From contig NZ_FUXJ01000008.1 in assembly GCF_900167045.1 (NCBI RefSeq), positions 62,001 to 126,000 of the forward strand: DNA of 64,000 nucleotides. Reading direction: 5' to 3'. The stretch comes from Legionella maceachernii (lineage in GTDB: Bacteria; Pseudomonadota; Gammaproteobacteria; Legionellales; Legionellaceae). This document shows positions 8,518 through 17,109 of this stretch, in pieces (the first letter of the stretch is position 1; every line of letters begins with the position of its first letter). The notes beneath the pieces were generated by a model. It did no database searches. It was not told where the DNA came from and was given only the letters and a program-made list of their open reading frames with translations. The position numbers were made by a program, and so were the translations under genes.

Positions 8518-10119
8518 ATGAAGACAAAATCAGTGGAAACAGCAAAAAATGAACATCCTAAAATCGATGAGTTAATTAAGGATGTACGCCAATTAATTCA
8601 ATCTGAAAAAGAAGCATTGATTGATAGCTATTTTAAAAAAATTATTGAAAAATGCTCAAAGGAATCAGCATTAGATAAAGATTCTCTCCGACAATTATTC
8701 CAAACAGTTCACGCTAATTTAGAATCGGATCAAGATAAAAAATTGGTGAAAGAAACTTGGAATAGCAATGAAATTTCTTTAGATAAAAAGGCGAGAAAAT
8801 TAGCGGAGTTTTTAGCCGAAAACGAAGGAATACCATCGATAACCTTTGTAAGGCATATGAAGAAATTTTTAGCGATTGTCAATGCGGATGAAGAGTTAGA
8901 TTTATTATTGAATAATCCTCAAGATTATATTTTTAGTCATCCGAATTTTTCAGCCCATGATCTTCAAATTTTAGAGATCATTATTAATGATCCAAAATTT
9001 AATAAGTTACCATCTATTCACAAAGAAAAACCTAGCAGTGCTTCAGTTTACACGCCATTGTCTTCCTACATGTACCAATTGCGAGCAGACACTTACGGCT
9101 CAATGGATGCCTTGAGATTTCCTCATTGCATCAATCCGACTGTAAAAGAGCAGGTCATCGAAAGATCAAAGAAAGAATACCATGGGCCGAAAGTCATGGG
9201 CGGTATGGGAGCCCAACAAAGCTACGATCGAAATGCGATCAAAGAAACCGCTGCAAAAGTAAAAAAAATGAAAATGGGCGCCTGCCATACCTTTGCTCAA
9301 TTGGGTGCAGATCATCTATTGAATTTGATGGAGGAAGGCAAGTTACCTCCTATGCCTATAAAAATAGTAAGCCATAAACAGAGTTTAGGTTCACACACTT
9401 TTCTTTTGCTTGGTCATAAATCGCAAGATTTAACGGATTTATCTCATTGTCTCATCGTCGATCCTTGGGCTGTGGCTATGGGGCATGACTCGACTCACGG
9501 AATTTTTACCGAAGAAAATTACCCTTATCCTGGAATGACAACCCAGTTAGAATGCTGCTACGACAGTGAAGCGCCTGTTGTATCGAGTAAAAAAGAGAGC
9601 TCAGCTAATCAATCACTGAGTGAGGAATTAAGCAGTGCTCTAGCGAGAGGGGGTTTTTTTTCTGCTAGCAACAGAAACCAAAGTGAAGAAAAATTAACGA
9701 AACCACAGCGAATAGCTGTGGAATTTCTTACTGACCTGATGAATTATGCTGACAAATCGCTGCACCACCCCATTAAAAAAGAATTGGTAAAAACACTCAT
9801 TGACTCCGTTAAAACAGGTGAGGAAGATCCAGCAACAGCAATCCAACTCGCAACGCTTGCAATGCATGCACGAGCTATAGAAAAAGATGGCGAACGATAT
9901 AAATGGAAAGGGATTACTGCTATTAATGATGAATCATTTATCAATCTTTTTAGCAAGTCTGCTGGAATTTTCTGGAAAAATTATGTCGCGCAAAACATTG
10001 AGAATGCCGATGACGTTGCTAGCTTTGATGCATCTCTGGTTAGCAAAATAGTGAAGACTTTAGATAGTGAAATTGCGCATGAATTTAAACAGGAAAATAC
10101 ACTGAATAGTACTATTTGA
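8518..10119 (+). CDS. candidate Dot/Icm effector with Cys-His-Asp protease-like core
   Basis: I do not recognise a named family. The 533-residue protein has no signal peptide or membrane segment. Residues 1-160 are charged and helical. Residues about 200-345 hold a compact core with Cys256 in GACHTFAQLGADHLL, His293 in GSHTFLLLGH and Asp315 in CLIVDPWA. This order and spacing (Cys starting a helix, His and Asp on following strands, VDPW) resemble papain-fold or YopT-like peptidases and related acyl-transfer enzymes. The C-terminal part (about 380-533) is helical. The gene sits directly behind a PmrA-like box and next to another effector-like gene. The enzyme class and secretion are inferences. 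No Shine-Dalgarno is obvious before the ATG. Confidence 0.7.
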   Translation: MKTKSVETAKNEHPKIDELIKDVRQLIQSEKEALIDSYFKKIIEKCSKESALDKDSLRQLFQTVHANLESDQDKKLVKETWNSNEISLDKKARKLAEFLAENEGIPSITFVRHMKKFLAIVNADEELDLLLNNPQDYIFSHPNFSAHDLQILEIIINDPKFNKLPSIHKEKPSSASVYTPLSSYMYQLRADTYGSMDALRFPHCINPTVKEQVIERSKKEYHGPKVMGGMGAQQSYDRNAIKETAAKVKKMKMGACHTFAQLGADHLLNLMEEGKLPPMPIKIVSHKQSLGSHTFLLLGHKSQDLTDLSHCLIVDPWAVAMGHDSTHGIFTEENYPYPGMTTQLECCYDSEAPVVSSKKESSANQSLSEELSSALARGGFFSASNRNQSEEKLTKPQRIAVEFLTDLMNYADKSLHHPIKKELVKTLIDSVKTGEEDPATAIQLATLAMHARAIEKDGERYKWKGITAINDESFINLFSKSAGIFWKNYVAQNIENADDVASFDASLVSKIVKTLDSEIAHEFKQENTLNSTI

Positions 10120-10145
10120 TCATTTTTTAGCAACTAGTTTATAAT
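10116..10145 (+). promoter_or_regulatory. probable sigma-70 promoter for the F-box-RCC1 gene
   Basis: TTGATC, an 18-base spacer and a perfect TATAAT at 10140-10145. It overlaps the stop codon of the preceding gene and lies about 48 bases before the next ATG. This suggests the F-box-RCC1 gene is transcribed on its own and need not depend on the PmrA-like box upstream. Confidence 0.5.
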
Positions 10146-10192
10146 CGCGTCTTTGTTGATTTGAATTCTAATGGAGTAGTAAAGGCTAAATT

Positions 10193-11479
10193 ATGCATGA
10201 TAGAACTGAGAAAAAATCAATTGAGAATGGTTTACTGAGTTTGCCTTGGGAGATGGTGTTTCTAATCTTTGACAACATGCCGCTCAGTTCCGTGATTAAT
10301 CTTCGTGGAGTTAGCAACGGTTTAAAAGATATCGTTGAGAAATACCTCGAGTTAGAACTTAAAATAAAACAACTTGCTTGCGGCCAAAACCATACACTTG
10401 TCTTATTAGCAAAGGGACGCGTGCTTGCCACGGGTTCTAACAAGCATGGGCAATTAGGTGTCCCAGGTGGGGATTGTTTTTCATTCACAGAGCTCACTGG
10501 CATTGACCGAATTGAAGCGATAGGGGCTGGGTTTAGTCACTCACTCCTGCTAAGCAAAGAAAAAAAGAAAGTATGGATCATGGGTGATAACAGCAAGGGT
10601 CAATTGACATTGACTACAGAAGCTACAACAGAGAGCAAGAGCGATAATCCAGAAGAGGCGCAAACAGAAACAGAAAATACCTCAAAGCCAGTAATGCTCC
10701 AAGAAGTTGCTGATCTGAAAAAAATCAAAGCGATTACTACTGTTGATTTTACCACTGCAGTGTTAACGGATGCTGGAGAAGTAAAAACCGCTGGAAAGGA
10801 TAGCTTGAAACCCCGTCTCATCAATAATCAATTAAGACTATTACCTGATTGGATCACCTTGCCTGAAGATTTAGATATAATTGATGTTTCCTTTGGAATG
10901 TCTCACGCCCTTCTTCTCACTGCAGAAGGTGTAGTTTACGGGAAGGGTAGCAATGAATTAGGCTTATTAGGGTTAGCTAACATTGAGAGTTGCCCAGATT
11001 GGACTAAGCTATATGATTATAAAGTAAGTAAAATCAAAGCGACCTCTTTAGGCAGTCTTCTTTTAACTGCAGACCATAAGCTCATGGTGTCAGGGATTAA
11101 TTCAAGCAAACAATTTGGTAACTTAGAAGAATTGATCCCGGGTTTTGAAGAAATTGCTGCTAGTGTTACCGATTTTGATGCCAATGATTCTCATACCATT
11201 TATTTAGATGCTTCTCATCGATTGTACGGTATGGGCAGCAACGATTTAGGGCAGTTGGGTACCGGAAAACCCAGGGCCCAAGGTACGTCAGTACCTGCTC
11301 CCGTCATTCCAGTAAAACAACTTACTGTTTCTCAATTTAGAACACCAAAAATGAATCCCCAGGCTTTCTTTCAATTTGAATCTCAGTCGAATTCTATAGC
11401 GGCAGTGGGGTGGAAGGCTATCAAAGATATGGATGAAAATTGGGATAGAGAGCCTTCGCATTGCAAATCGTTTCCTTAA
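10193..11479 (+). CDS. F-box plus RCC1-repeat protein, candidate effector
   Basis: A 428-residue protein with no signal peptide. Residues about 14-52 fit an F-box (LLSLPWEMVFLIFDNMPL.., then V..I..L..VS..L..IV), the eukaryotic motif that binds Skp1 in SCF ubiquitin ligases. It is followed by about six RCC1-like blades: GQNHTLVLL..GSNKHGQLG (64-89), GFSHSLLL..GDNSKGQLT (113-139), a degenerate blade near 180-200, SFGMSHALLL..GSNELGLLG (233-260), one near 286-309, and NDSHTIYLD..GSNDLGQLG (331-356). A Glu/Thr-rich insert lies at about 140-165. RCC1 propellers and F-boxes each occur in known Legionella effectors; an F-box followed by RCC1 repeats resembles eukaryotic FBXO24. Predicted action is host-protein ubiquitylation or small-GTPase targeting, by inference. 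Confidence 0.8.
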   Translation: MHDRTEKKSIENGLLSLPWEMVFLIFDNMPLSSVINLRGVSNGLKDIVEKYLELELKIKQLACGQNHTLVLLAKGRVLATGSNKHGQLGVPGGDCFSFTELTGIDRIEAIGAGFSHSLLLSKEKKKVWIMGDNSKGQLTLTTEATTESKSDNPEEAQTETENTSKPVMLQEVADLKKIKAITTVDFTTAVLTDAGEVKTAGKDSLKPRLINNQLRLLPDWITLPEDLDIIDVSFGMSHALLLTAEGVVYGKGSNELGLLGLANIESCPDWTKLYDYKVSKIKATSLGSLLLTADHKLMVSGINSSKQFGNLEELIPGFEEIAASVTDFDANDSHTIYLDASHRLYGMGSNDLGQLGTGKPRAQGTSVPAPVIPVKQLTVSQFRTPKMNPQAFFQFESQSNSIAAVGWKAIKDMDENWDREPSHCKSFP

Positions 11480-11492
11480 AATAAATTAATAA

Positions 11493-12053
11493 CTAACCCA
11501 ATTGATGAATCTTAATTAACATCCCCGCTTGTGGATGATCAAAATAGTAAGTCTCTCCGCCTTTTAACCGTTGTTTTTGAGCAAACACAAACGGAGAATG
11601 GCTACTGTCAGCAGGCGAAAACAATAATTCAGTATTCAACAAATAATAGCTTGAACGTTGAATGCGTAAAGCACCTTCCAGTTGCCAACCATCGCGGTTA
11701 ATCTTAGGCAGTGAAACAGCACGTTGGCTATTAAAAGGCTGTAACCAAGTGTAATGCAATAGCACTCGGTATTCCGGACGTCGGTGCAGTGCCCAATATT
11801 CTTCGCGCAATTGCGAGGAGGAAAAAGGGAGGAGATGATAGGGGGTGAGTTCTTTACGAATTTCGGTTTGTAATGGTGCAGCATGGGTGCTTTCAGAGGA
11901 TAGGGTTGAAGAAAGAGAGAGTTCTGGAGGCAAGTTAGCCGATTGAGGATGAGTAAAGATAATGAGGTCAATTTGATAAAGCGAGGGAATGTCATTGGCT
12001 TGAGTAAAGCAGGAAAAAAGCACGAGGGCTAGGAAAATTATTGTTTTTAACAT
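11493..12053 (-). CDS. CsiV-family periplasmic protein
   Basis: A 186-residue protein with a signal peptide (MLKTIIFLALVLFSC..QA). The features that suggest the CsiV family are an opening strand YQIDLIIFTHPQ and a closing block ETYYFDHPQAGMLIKI, which match the start and end of that peptidoglycan-associated family. It is shorter than the usual 250-300 residues, the middle being reduced. I chose the ATG at 12053 because it begins the signal peptide; the upstream ATG at 12095 adds 14 basic residues. It converges with the F-box-RCC1 gene, only 13 bases separating their ends. Function in this organism is unknown. Confidence 0.65.
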   Translation of the reverse strand: MLKTIIFLALVLFSCFTQANDIPSLYQIDLIIFTHPQSANLPPELSLSSTLSSESTHAAPLQTEIRKELTPYHLLPFSSSQLREEYWALHRRPEYRVLLHYTWLQPFNSQRAVSLPKINRDGWQLEGALRIQRSSYYLLNTELLFSPADSSHSPFVFAQKQRLKGGETYYFDHPQAGMLIKIHQLG

Positions 12054-12108
12054 GTTTATTCTTCTTAAAATTAATCGACTAAGTCCGTTGCACATCCAGT
12101 TCGAAAAT

Positions 12109-12138
12109 TATACCCAAGATACTTCAAAATGCCAGATT
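12109..12138. repeat. solo end of the 140-bp MITE-like element
   Basis: TATACCCAAG.TACTTCAAAATGC.AGATTT here matches the left end of the element at 15871-16010 with two differences over about 28 bases. No inverted partner follows before the next gene, so it is a solo or decayed end. Confidence 0.6.
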
Positions 12139-12210
12139 TAGAAATTGAATGATTGTCTCTTTACTTATCTCTTGTTAGAGTGATAATTCTCTTTTATATC
12201 AATAAGATTC

Positions 12211-14013
12211 ATGAAAAAAATTGCAGAAATTAAACAGCTCAGTGTTTCGTTTCAAAATAGAGGCAGGCTGATTACTGCTGTTGATCATGTGAATTTTAAG
12301 CTTAGTCCAGGTGAAACTTTAGCGTTGTTAGGGGAGTCAGGTTGTGGCAAATCAATCACTTCCCTTGCGTTAATGCGTCTCTTGCCGCGCAATGGGCTCT
12401 ATGGTTGGAATAGTGAAATACAAATCGATAATCAGGATATCTTGAATCTTCCTGAATACTTCATGCGCACTTTACGCGGTAAGCGGATGGCCATGATTTT
12501 CCAAGAACCAATGACAGCGCTTAATCCTGTATTGACTATTGGTGAGCAACTCGTTGAAATAGTAATCAAATACCCGATTGCCGGTAAGCGAGTTAAAGCG
12601 CGATTAGTGGAGCTACTTGAAAAAGTAGAAATGCCTAAACCTGAGCTTCGTCTTCGACAGTACCCCCATCAATTATCCGGTGGACAAAAGCAGCGTGTCG
12701 TGATTGCGATGGCCTTAGCTGCAAATCCGGAAATATTAATTGCTGATGAACCAACCACAGCGCTCGATGTCACTATCCAAGCGCAGATCTTATCCCTACT
12801 GAAAAAATTGCAGCAGCAATATCAAATGAGCATGTTGCTCATCACTCACGACCTGGGAGTGGTAAAGGCAATGGCTGATCGAGTTTGTGTTATGTATGCA
12901 GGCCAAGTGGTAGAGCAGGCTGCTGTAGCCGATTTTTTTACCCAAGTTTTGCATCCTTATTCGCAGCAACTGCTGGCTTCTCTACCCAGCTTTAATAAGC
13001 GCAAGCAGCGCTTGCAAGCGATTCCTGGTGCTGTTCCCTCTTTAGATGCATTACCTGAGGGATGTCGATTTCATCCCCGGTGTGCCCATGCTTTTTCAAT
13101 TTGCTCCTTAATCACACCGCAACTGCAGGCTATTGAAGCACGAGAGGTGCGTTGCCATTTATATCCTGAGTATGAACGTCCGCCTGCGATCGCAATGAAA
13201 GAAACCAATCACATGGTAAAAAAGGGAAGCACTGAAATCGTATTGCAGGTGAAAGATCTTGCAGTCTCTTTTTCTGTAAAGAGGAGATTATTTCAGCGCA
13301 AGATCGATCCCATCAACGCTGTTGATGGGTTGTCTTTTAACTTATATAAAGGAAAAACACTAGCCTTGGTTGGTGAATCAGGGTGTGGGAAGACAACGGC
13401 AAGCCGCGCGTTATTACGATTGCAACCGATCCGCGGTGGAGAGGTGAATTATCGTGGCCAGAATGTCAGGGCATTAAGAGGGCGAGCCCTGCGTGAATAC
13501 CGCAAAAAGGTACAAATTATTTTTCAAGATCCTTTTTCTTCGATGAATCCACGCATGACGGTGGGGGAGATTCTTGCAGAAGGCATGCATGCTCAAGGAC
13601 TAAGTGCCCGTTTTATTCGTAAAAAGCAGCAGCTTCTTTTAGAACAAGTGAATTTACCGCGCAACAGCCTGCATCGTTATCCACATCAATTTTCAGGCGG
13701 TCAGCGACAGCGAATCTGTATTGCTCGCGCTTTAGCAACCGAACCTGAGGTATTAATTTGTGATGAACCCACCAGTGCACTTGATATTTCGGTCCAGGCA
13801 CAAATTCTTAATTTATTGAAAGACTTGCAATATGAAACGGGATTAGCTTACTTATTTATTACTCATAATATGGCAGTGGTTTCCTACATTGCCGATGATG
13901 TGTTAGTCATGCATGATGGAAAAACGGTTGAAACGGGAACCTGCGAAACGATTTTAAAATACCCAAAACACGATTATACCCGCCAGTTGCTAGCAAGCGT
14001 CTTGCAAATTTGA
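12211..14013 (+). CDS. yejF: YejF-type tandem peptide ABC transporter ATPase
   Basis: A 600-residue fusion of two OppD/OppF-like ATPases, as in YejF, which powers uptake of oligopeptides and microcin C-like compounds. First half: Walker A GESGCGKS, signature LSGGQKQRV, Walker [13 protein letters not shown], then an oligopeptide-ATPase C-terminal extension with Cys residues ([13 protein letters not shown]). Second half: [27 protein letters not shown]. Permease (YejB, YejE) and binding-protein (YejA) genes are not adjacent here, so partners must be encoded elsewhere. The gene stands alone between convergent or opposite neighbours. The YejF assignment over generic Dpp/Opp is based on the fused architecture. 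Confidence 0.85.
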   Translation: MKKIAEIKQLSVSFQNRGRLITAVDHVNFKLSPGETLALLGESGCGKSITSLALMRLLPRNGLYGWNSEIQIDNQDILNLPEYFMRTLRGKRMAMIFQEPMTALNPVLTIGEQLVEIVIKYPIAGKRVKARLVELLEKVEMPKPELRLRQYPHQLSGGQKQRVVIAMALAANPEILIADEPTTALDVTIQAQILSLLKKLQQQYQMSMLLITHDLGVVKAMADRVCVMYAGQVVEQAAVADFFTQVLHPYSQQLLASLPSFNKRKQRLQAIPGAVPSLDALPEGCRFHPRCAHAFSICSLITPQLQAIEAREVRCHLYPEYERPPAIAMKETNHMVKKGSTEIVLQVKDLAVSFSVKRRLFQRKIDPINAVDGLSFNLYKGKTLALVGESGCGKTTASRALLRLQPIRGGEVNYRGQNVRALRGRALREYRKKVQIIFQDPFSSMNPRMTVGEILAEGMHAQGLSARFIRKKQQLLLEQVNLPRNSLHRYPHQFSGGQRQRICIARALATEPEVLICDEPTSALDISVQAQILNLLKDLQYETGLAYLFITHNMAVVSYIADDVLVMHDGKTVETGTCETILKYPKHDYTRQLLASVLQI

Positions 14014-14033
14014 GCTTCTTCCTAATCTCTTCT

Positions 14034-14061
14034 GTCGTCCTGAATACAGCAAAGGACCTCC
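14034..14061. repeat. dispersed palindromic repeat, family A (degenerate)
   Basis: GTCGTCCTGAATACAGCAAAGG followed by ACCTCC, a worn copy of the family A core, in the gap between the convergent yejF-like gene and proS. An AGGGAGATCCTATGCTACGTGCAGC stretch near 14083-14107 may be the rest of it. Confidence 0.45.
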
Positions 14062-14130
14062 AATGCTGGGCAATACCTTGATTAGGGAGATCCTATGCTA
14101 CGTGCAGCGGCCAAGTGTTAATTCAAAGCA

Positions 14131-15837
14131 TTAACCGAGTTGGTCCTTTAAAAAATGATCCAGATCTGACAACGTGATCCGAATAATCTCCTCGCGATTT
14201 CTTGCCTTGTATTCAATGGTATTTTGTTCCAAGTTACGTTCACTGACAACTAAACGATGAGGAATGCCAATTAAGTCGCTGTCTGCGAATAAAACACCAG
14301 GGCGCTCATTTCGATCATCAATCAATACGTCGTAACCCTGTTTTATGAGGTTTTGATAAAGAGACTCTGCCGTTTCTTTTACCATTGTTGAGCGGTGCGC
14401 ATTAATGGGTATTATGACCAATTGAAAAGGTGCAATACTTTGCGGCCAAACAATGCCTTGTTCATCGTGGTGTTGCTCAATAGCTGCAGCCACCACGCGC
14501 GTAATGCCTATGCCATAACAACCCATGATCAGCGTTTGTGATTGGCCTTCTTCATCAACCACCGCAGCATTCATCGCCCGCGCATATTTATCACCTAATT
14601 GGAATACATGGCCTACTTCGATTCCACGGCATGAATGTAAGCGGCCTTTATTGTCTGGACTAATATCCCCCTCTTTTACATTGCGCAGATCATAGGCCTC
14701 TTGATACTGCGCGTCACGCCCCCAAGCCGCATGTTGATAATGCTTATCGACTTGATTTGCCCCACAAATAAACGAAGTTAATGCCAAGGCATGGTGATCA
14801 ACGATCACTGGAATGGATAAGCCAATAGGACCAATATAACCGGGTGGAACATTCAAAATACGTTGAATTGTCGCGTCATCAGCCAATTGTAGTGGGGATT
14901 TGACTAAGGGATGTTTGCTTGCTTTGACTTCATTTAATTCGTCATTTCCGCATAAAACGAGCGCGATCAAAGGATGTTGTTGACCTTCAACGATTAAAGT
15001 TTTTACCGTTTGCCCTGCTCCTACATTTAAAAATTGAGCGACTTCAGCAATTGTTTTTTGCCCTGGAGTGTCCACTATGGCCATTTTTTCTAAAGGAAGG
15101 GAGGTGGCTTTTGCGGGAAGTAAAGAAGTGGCTTGCTCAATGTTTGCGGCGTAATGACTGCCATCACTGTAGAAGATGAGATCTTCACCTGAATCAGCAA
15201 GTACCTGAAACTCGTGAGAAGCAGACCCGCCAATCGCCCCTGAGTCTGCCTCAACCGCACGGTAGCGTAAACCAAGACGGTCAAAAATACGGCAATAGGC
15301 TTGGTACATGTCATTATAGGTCTGTTGCAAACTCTCTTGGGTTAAATGAAAAGAGTAAGCGTCTTTCATTATAAACTCACGCGCGCGCATGACCCCAAAG
15401 CGTGGTCTGATTTCATCGCGAAACTTGGTTTGAATCTGGTATAAATTTATCGGTAATTGCTTATAAGATTGCAATTCATTGCGGATTATGTCAGTAACCA
15501 CTTCTTCATGCGTCGGACCAAAACAGTATTCGCGTTCGTTACTGTCACGCATCGTTAAAAGTTGGCCCCCGAAGGTTTCCCATCGGCCTGTTTCCTGCCA
15601 CAGTTCTGCGGGTTGCACTGCAGGCATTAAGATTTCCATGGCTTTAGCACGATTCATTTCTTCGCGAACAATTTGCTCAACTTTACGCAGTACTTTAAGG
15701 CCTAAGGGTAACCAGGTGTAAAGTCCTGAACCTAATTTGCGGATCATACCGGCTCTTAACATCAATTGATGCGAGACAATTTCCGCATCGTTAGGCGTTT
15801 CTTTGAGAGTAGCTAATAGCCATTCGGATGCACGCAT
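14131..15837 (-). CDS. proS: prolyl-tRNA synthetase
   Basis: Class II synthetase that charges tRNA-Pro. The 568-residue product is the long bacterial type: N-terminal [33 protein letters not shown], motif 2 [17 protein letters not shown], the YbaK-like editing insertion (about residues 230-380) between motifs 2 and 3, motif 3 [17 protein letters not shown], and the anticodon-binding domain at the C-terminus. I chose the ATG at 15837 because AGGAG sits eight bases upstream and the family N-terminus begins there; the ORF could extend 14 residues further to 15879 but those residues are not family-like. Confidence 0.97.
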   Translation of the reverse strand: MRASEWLLATLKETPNDAEIVSHQLMLRAGMIRKLGSGLYTWLPLGLKVLRKVEQIVREEMNRAKAMEILMPAVQPAELWQETGRWETFGGQLLTMRDSNEREYCFGPTHEEVVTDIIRNELQSYKQLPINLYQIQTKFRDEIRPRFGVMRAREFIMKDAYSFHLTQESLQQTYNDMYQAYCRIFDRLGLRYRAVEADSGAIGGSASHEFQVLADSGEDLIFYSDGSHYAANIEQATSLLPAKATSLPLEKMAIVDTPGQKTIAEVAQFLNVGAGQTVKTLIVEGQQHPLIALVLCGNDELNEVKASKHPLVKSPLQLADDATIQRILNVPPGYIGPIGLSIPVIVDHHALALTSFICGANQVDKHYQHAAWGRDAQYQEAYDLRNVKEGDISPDNKGRLHSCRGIEVGHVFQLGDKYARAMNAAVVDEEGQSQTLIMGCYGIGITRVVAAAIEQHHDEQGIVWPQSIAPFQLVIIPINAHRSTMVKETAESLYQNLIKQGYDVLIDDRNERPGVLFADSDLIGIPHRLVVSERNLEQNTIEYKARNREEIIRITLSDLDHFLKDQLG

Positions 15838-15870
15838 GCAAGCTCCTGAAGAGAAATAGAAGAAAAAGAT

Positions 15871-16010
15871 TATACCCAAGGTACTTCAAAATGCTAGATT
15901 TTAGGCGATTTGATTTTTTTGCTTCGGGAGCTCTTGTTTTGAATCTTTAAAAGCCTCAGTGTAGAAAAATCGACAGACTAAACCGAGCATTTTGAAGTGC
16001 CTTGGGTATA
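15871..16010. mobile_element. 140-bp MITE-like element with 25-bp terminal inverted repeats
   Basis: The left end (15871-15895, TATACCCAAGGTACTTC..) and right end (15986-16010) are inverted copies differing at one of 25 bases. The interior of about 90 bases has no open frame. A third copy of the end lies at 12109. The ends begin and finish with TATA, which could hide a TA target duplication. It separates proS from the LysR gene and no transposase is nearby, so a non-autonomous element is the simplest reading. Confidence 0.65.
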
Positions 16011-16077
16011 TCGACTGTATCATTGAGCAAATAAAAAGATTCCTGTATTTTGTAGTTCTTCACTTGGAGATGACCTG

Positions 16078-16959
16078 ATGAACACCATTGCTCTCATTCA
16101 AACTTTTTGCAAAGTAGTGCAATGTCAAAGTTTTACGGGTGCTGCCAAACAATTGGGTATTTCGCCTGCAGCGGTGAGTAAGCAGGTTAATTTATTGGAG
16201 ACTGAGTTAGGGGTTTCTCTGCTCGAGCGAACGACCCGTAAGGTTTTCCTTACTTCCATAGGGGAAGCGTACTATCAAGAAGTGCAAGCTGTCTTACACG
16301 CTTTAGAACAAGCAACCAGTGTCGTGGCAGCATCTCAAGCTAAACCTAGAGGGTTACTAAGGGTAAAAAGTGCGCGTTATTTTGCCAAAAATATTATTTT
16401 ACCGCGGATGCCAGCTTTTTCTGCGCAATACCCGCAGATTCATTTGGATTTACAAATCGCTGAAGAAGTTCCGCATTTACTTGACGAGGGACTCGATGTT
16501 GTTTTTGGGATGTCCATGCAGGTTGCTTCAAATTCGATTCAAAAGAAAATAACCACAACACGCTATGTGTTCTGCGCTTCTCCGGATTACCTGGCCCGCT
16601 TTGGTAGCCCGCAAAAGCCCAGTGATTTGCACGGTCATCGCTATTTAACTCACAGCATGCGCAATCCTAATAATCAATGGGTTTTTGCTACCGGCGAAAC
16701 AGTGTATCTTGAACCTGCTCTCTATTTGAACGATGCCGCAGCCCTTTGTGATTCAGCCTGCCGAGGTCTCGGAATTACAGCGCTTCATCATTATCAAGTT
16801 GCCGAAGCATTGAAATGTGAAAAACTGGTTGAGGTCCTGCCCAAATACCGCATGCCTATTATTCCGGTGTATCTTTTTTATCATCCAGCGCGATTTATTC
16901 AACCGAAAGTAAAGGTTTGGATAGATGCGATGTCTGCTGATTTACCTTCGTTCATGTAA
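16078..16959 (+). CDS. LysR-family transcriptional regulator
   Basis: A 293-residue LysR-type regulator. The N-terminal winged helix-turn-helix (residues about 1-62, SFTGAAKQLGISPAAVSKQV, then LETELGVSLLERTTRKV) is followed by a periplasmic-binding-protein-like co-inducer domain (about 90-290). It is closest in pattern to the CrgA/AaeR-type subgroup (LLRVKSARYFAKNIILPRMP). LysR regulators often control a divergent neighbour; here the upstream space holds the MITE-like element and the divergent gene is proS, an unlikely target. A GGAG site precedes the ATG. Confidence 0.93.
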   Translation: MNTIALIQTFCKVVQCQSFTGAAKQLGISPAAVSKQVNLLETELGVSLLERTTRKVFLTSIGEAYYQEVQAVLHALEQATSVVAASQAKPRGLLRVKSARYFAKNIILPRMPAFSAQYPQIHLDLQIAEEVPHLLDEGLDVVFGMSMQVASNSIQKKITTTRYVFCASPDYLARFGSPQKPSDLHGHRYLTHSMRNPNNQWVFATGETVYLEPALYLNDAAALCDSACRGLGITALHHYQVAEALKCEKLVEVLPKYRMPIIPVYLFYHPARFIQPKVKVWIDAMSADLPSFM

Positions 16960-17006
16960 GCATGGATTAGCCTCCTTTGAGAATTAATGCGTAATTTTTT
17001 ATAGAC

Positions 17007-17043
17007 GAAGTCGGTTGGGCGTTGTCCAAGGCCAACCGACTTC
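17007..17043 (+). terminator. 12-bp perfect hairpin after the LysR gene
   Basis: GAAGTCGGTTGG pairs perfectly with CCAACCGACTTC across a 13-base loop, followed by ACTGATTTTTAC. It probably terminates the LysR transcript. The arms resemble the GTTGGGCC..GGCCCAAC repeats near 44709 and 47872, so it may derive from that repeat family. Confidence 0.6.
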
Positions 17044-17109
17044 ACTGATTTTTACTTTCTATTCTTTTTGTGTTAAATTTGTTCATTTTTAAAGGGTTAA
17101 AGGGTTAAT

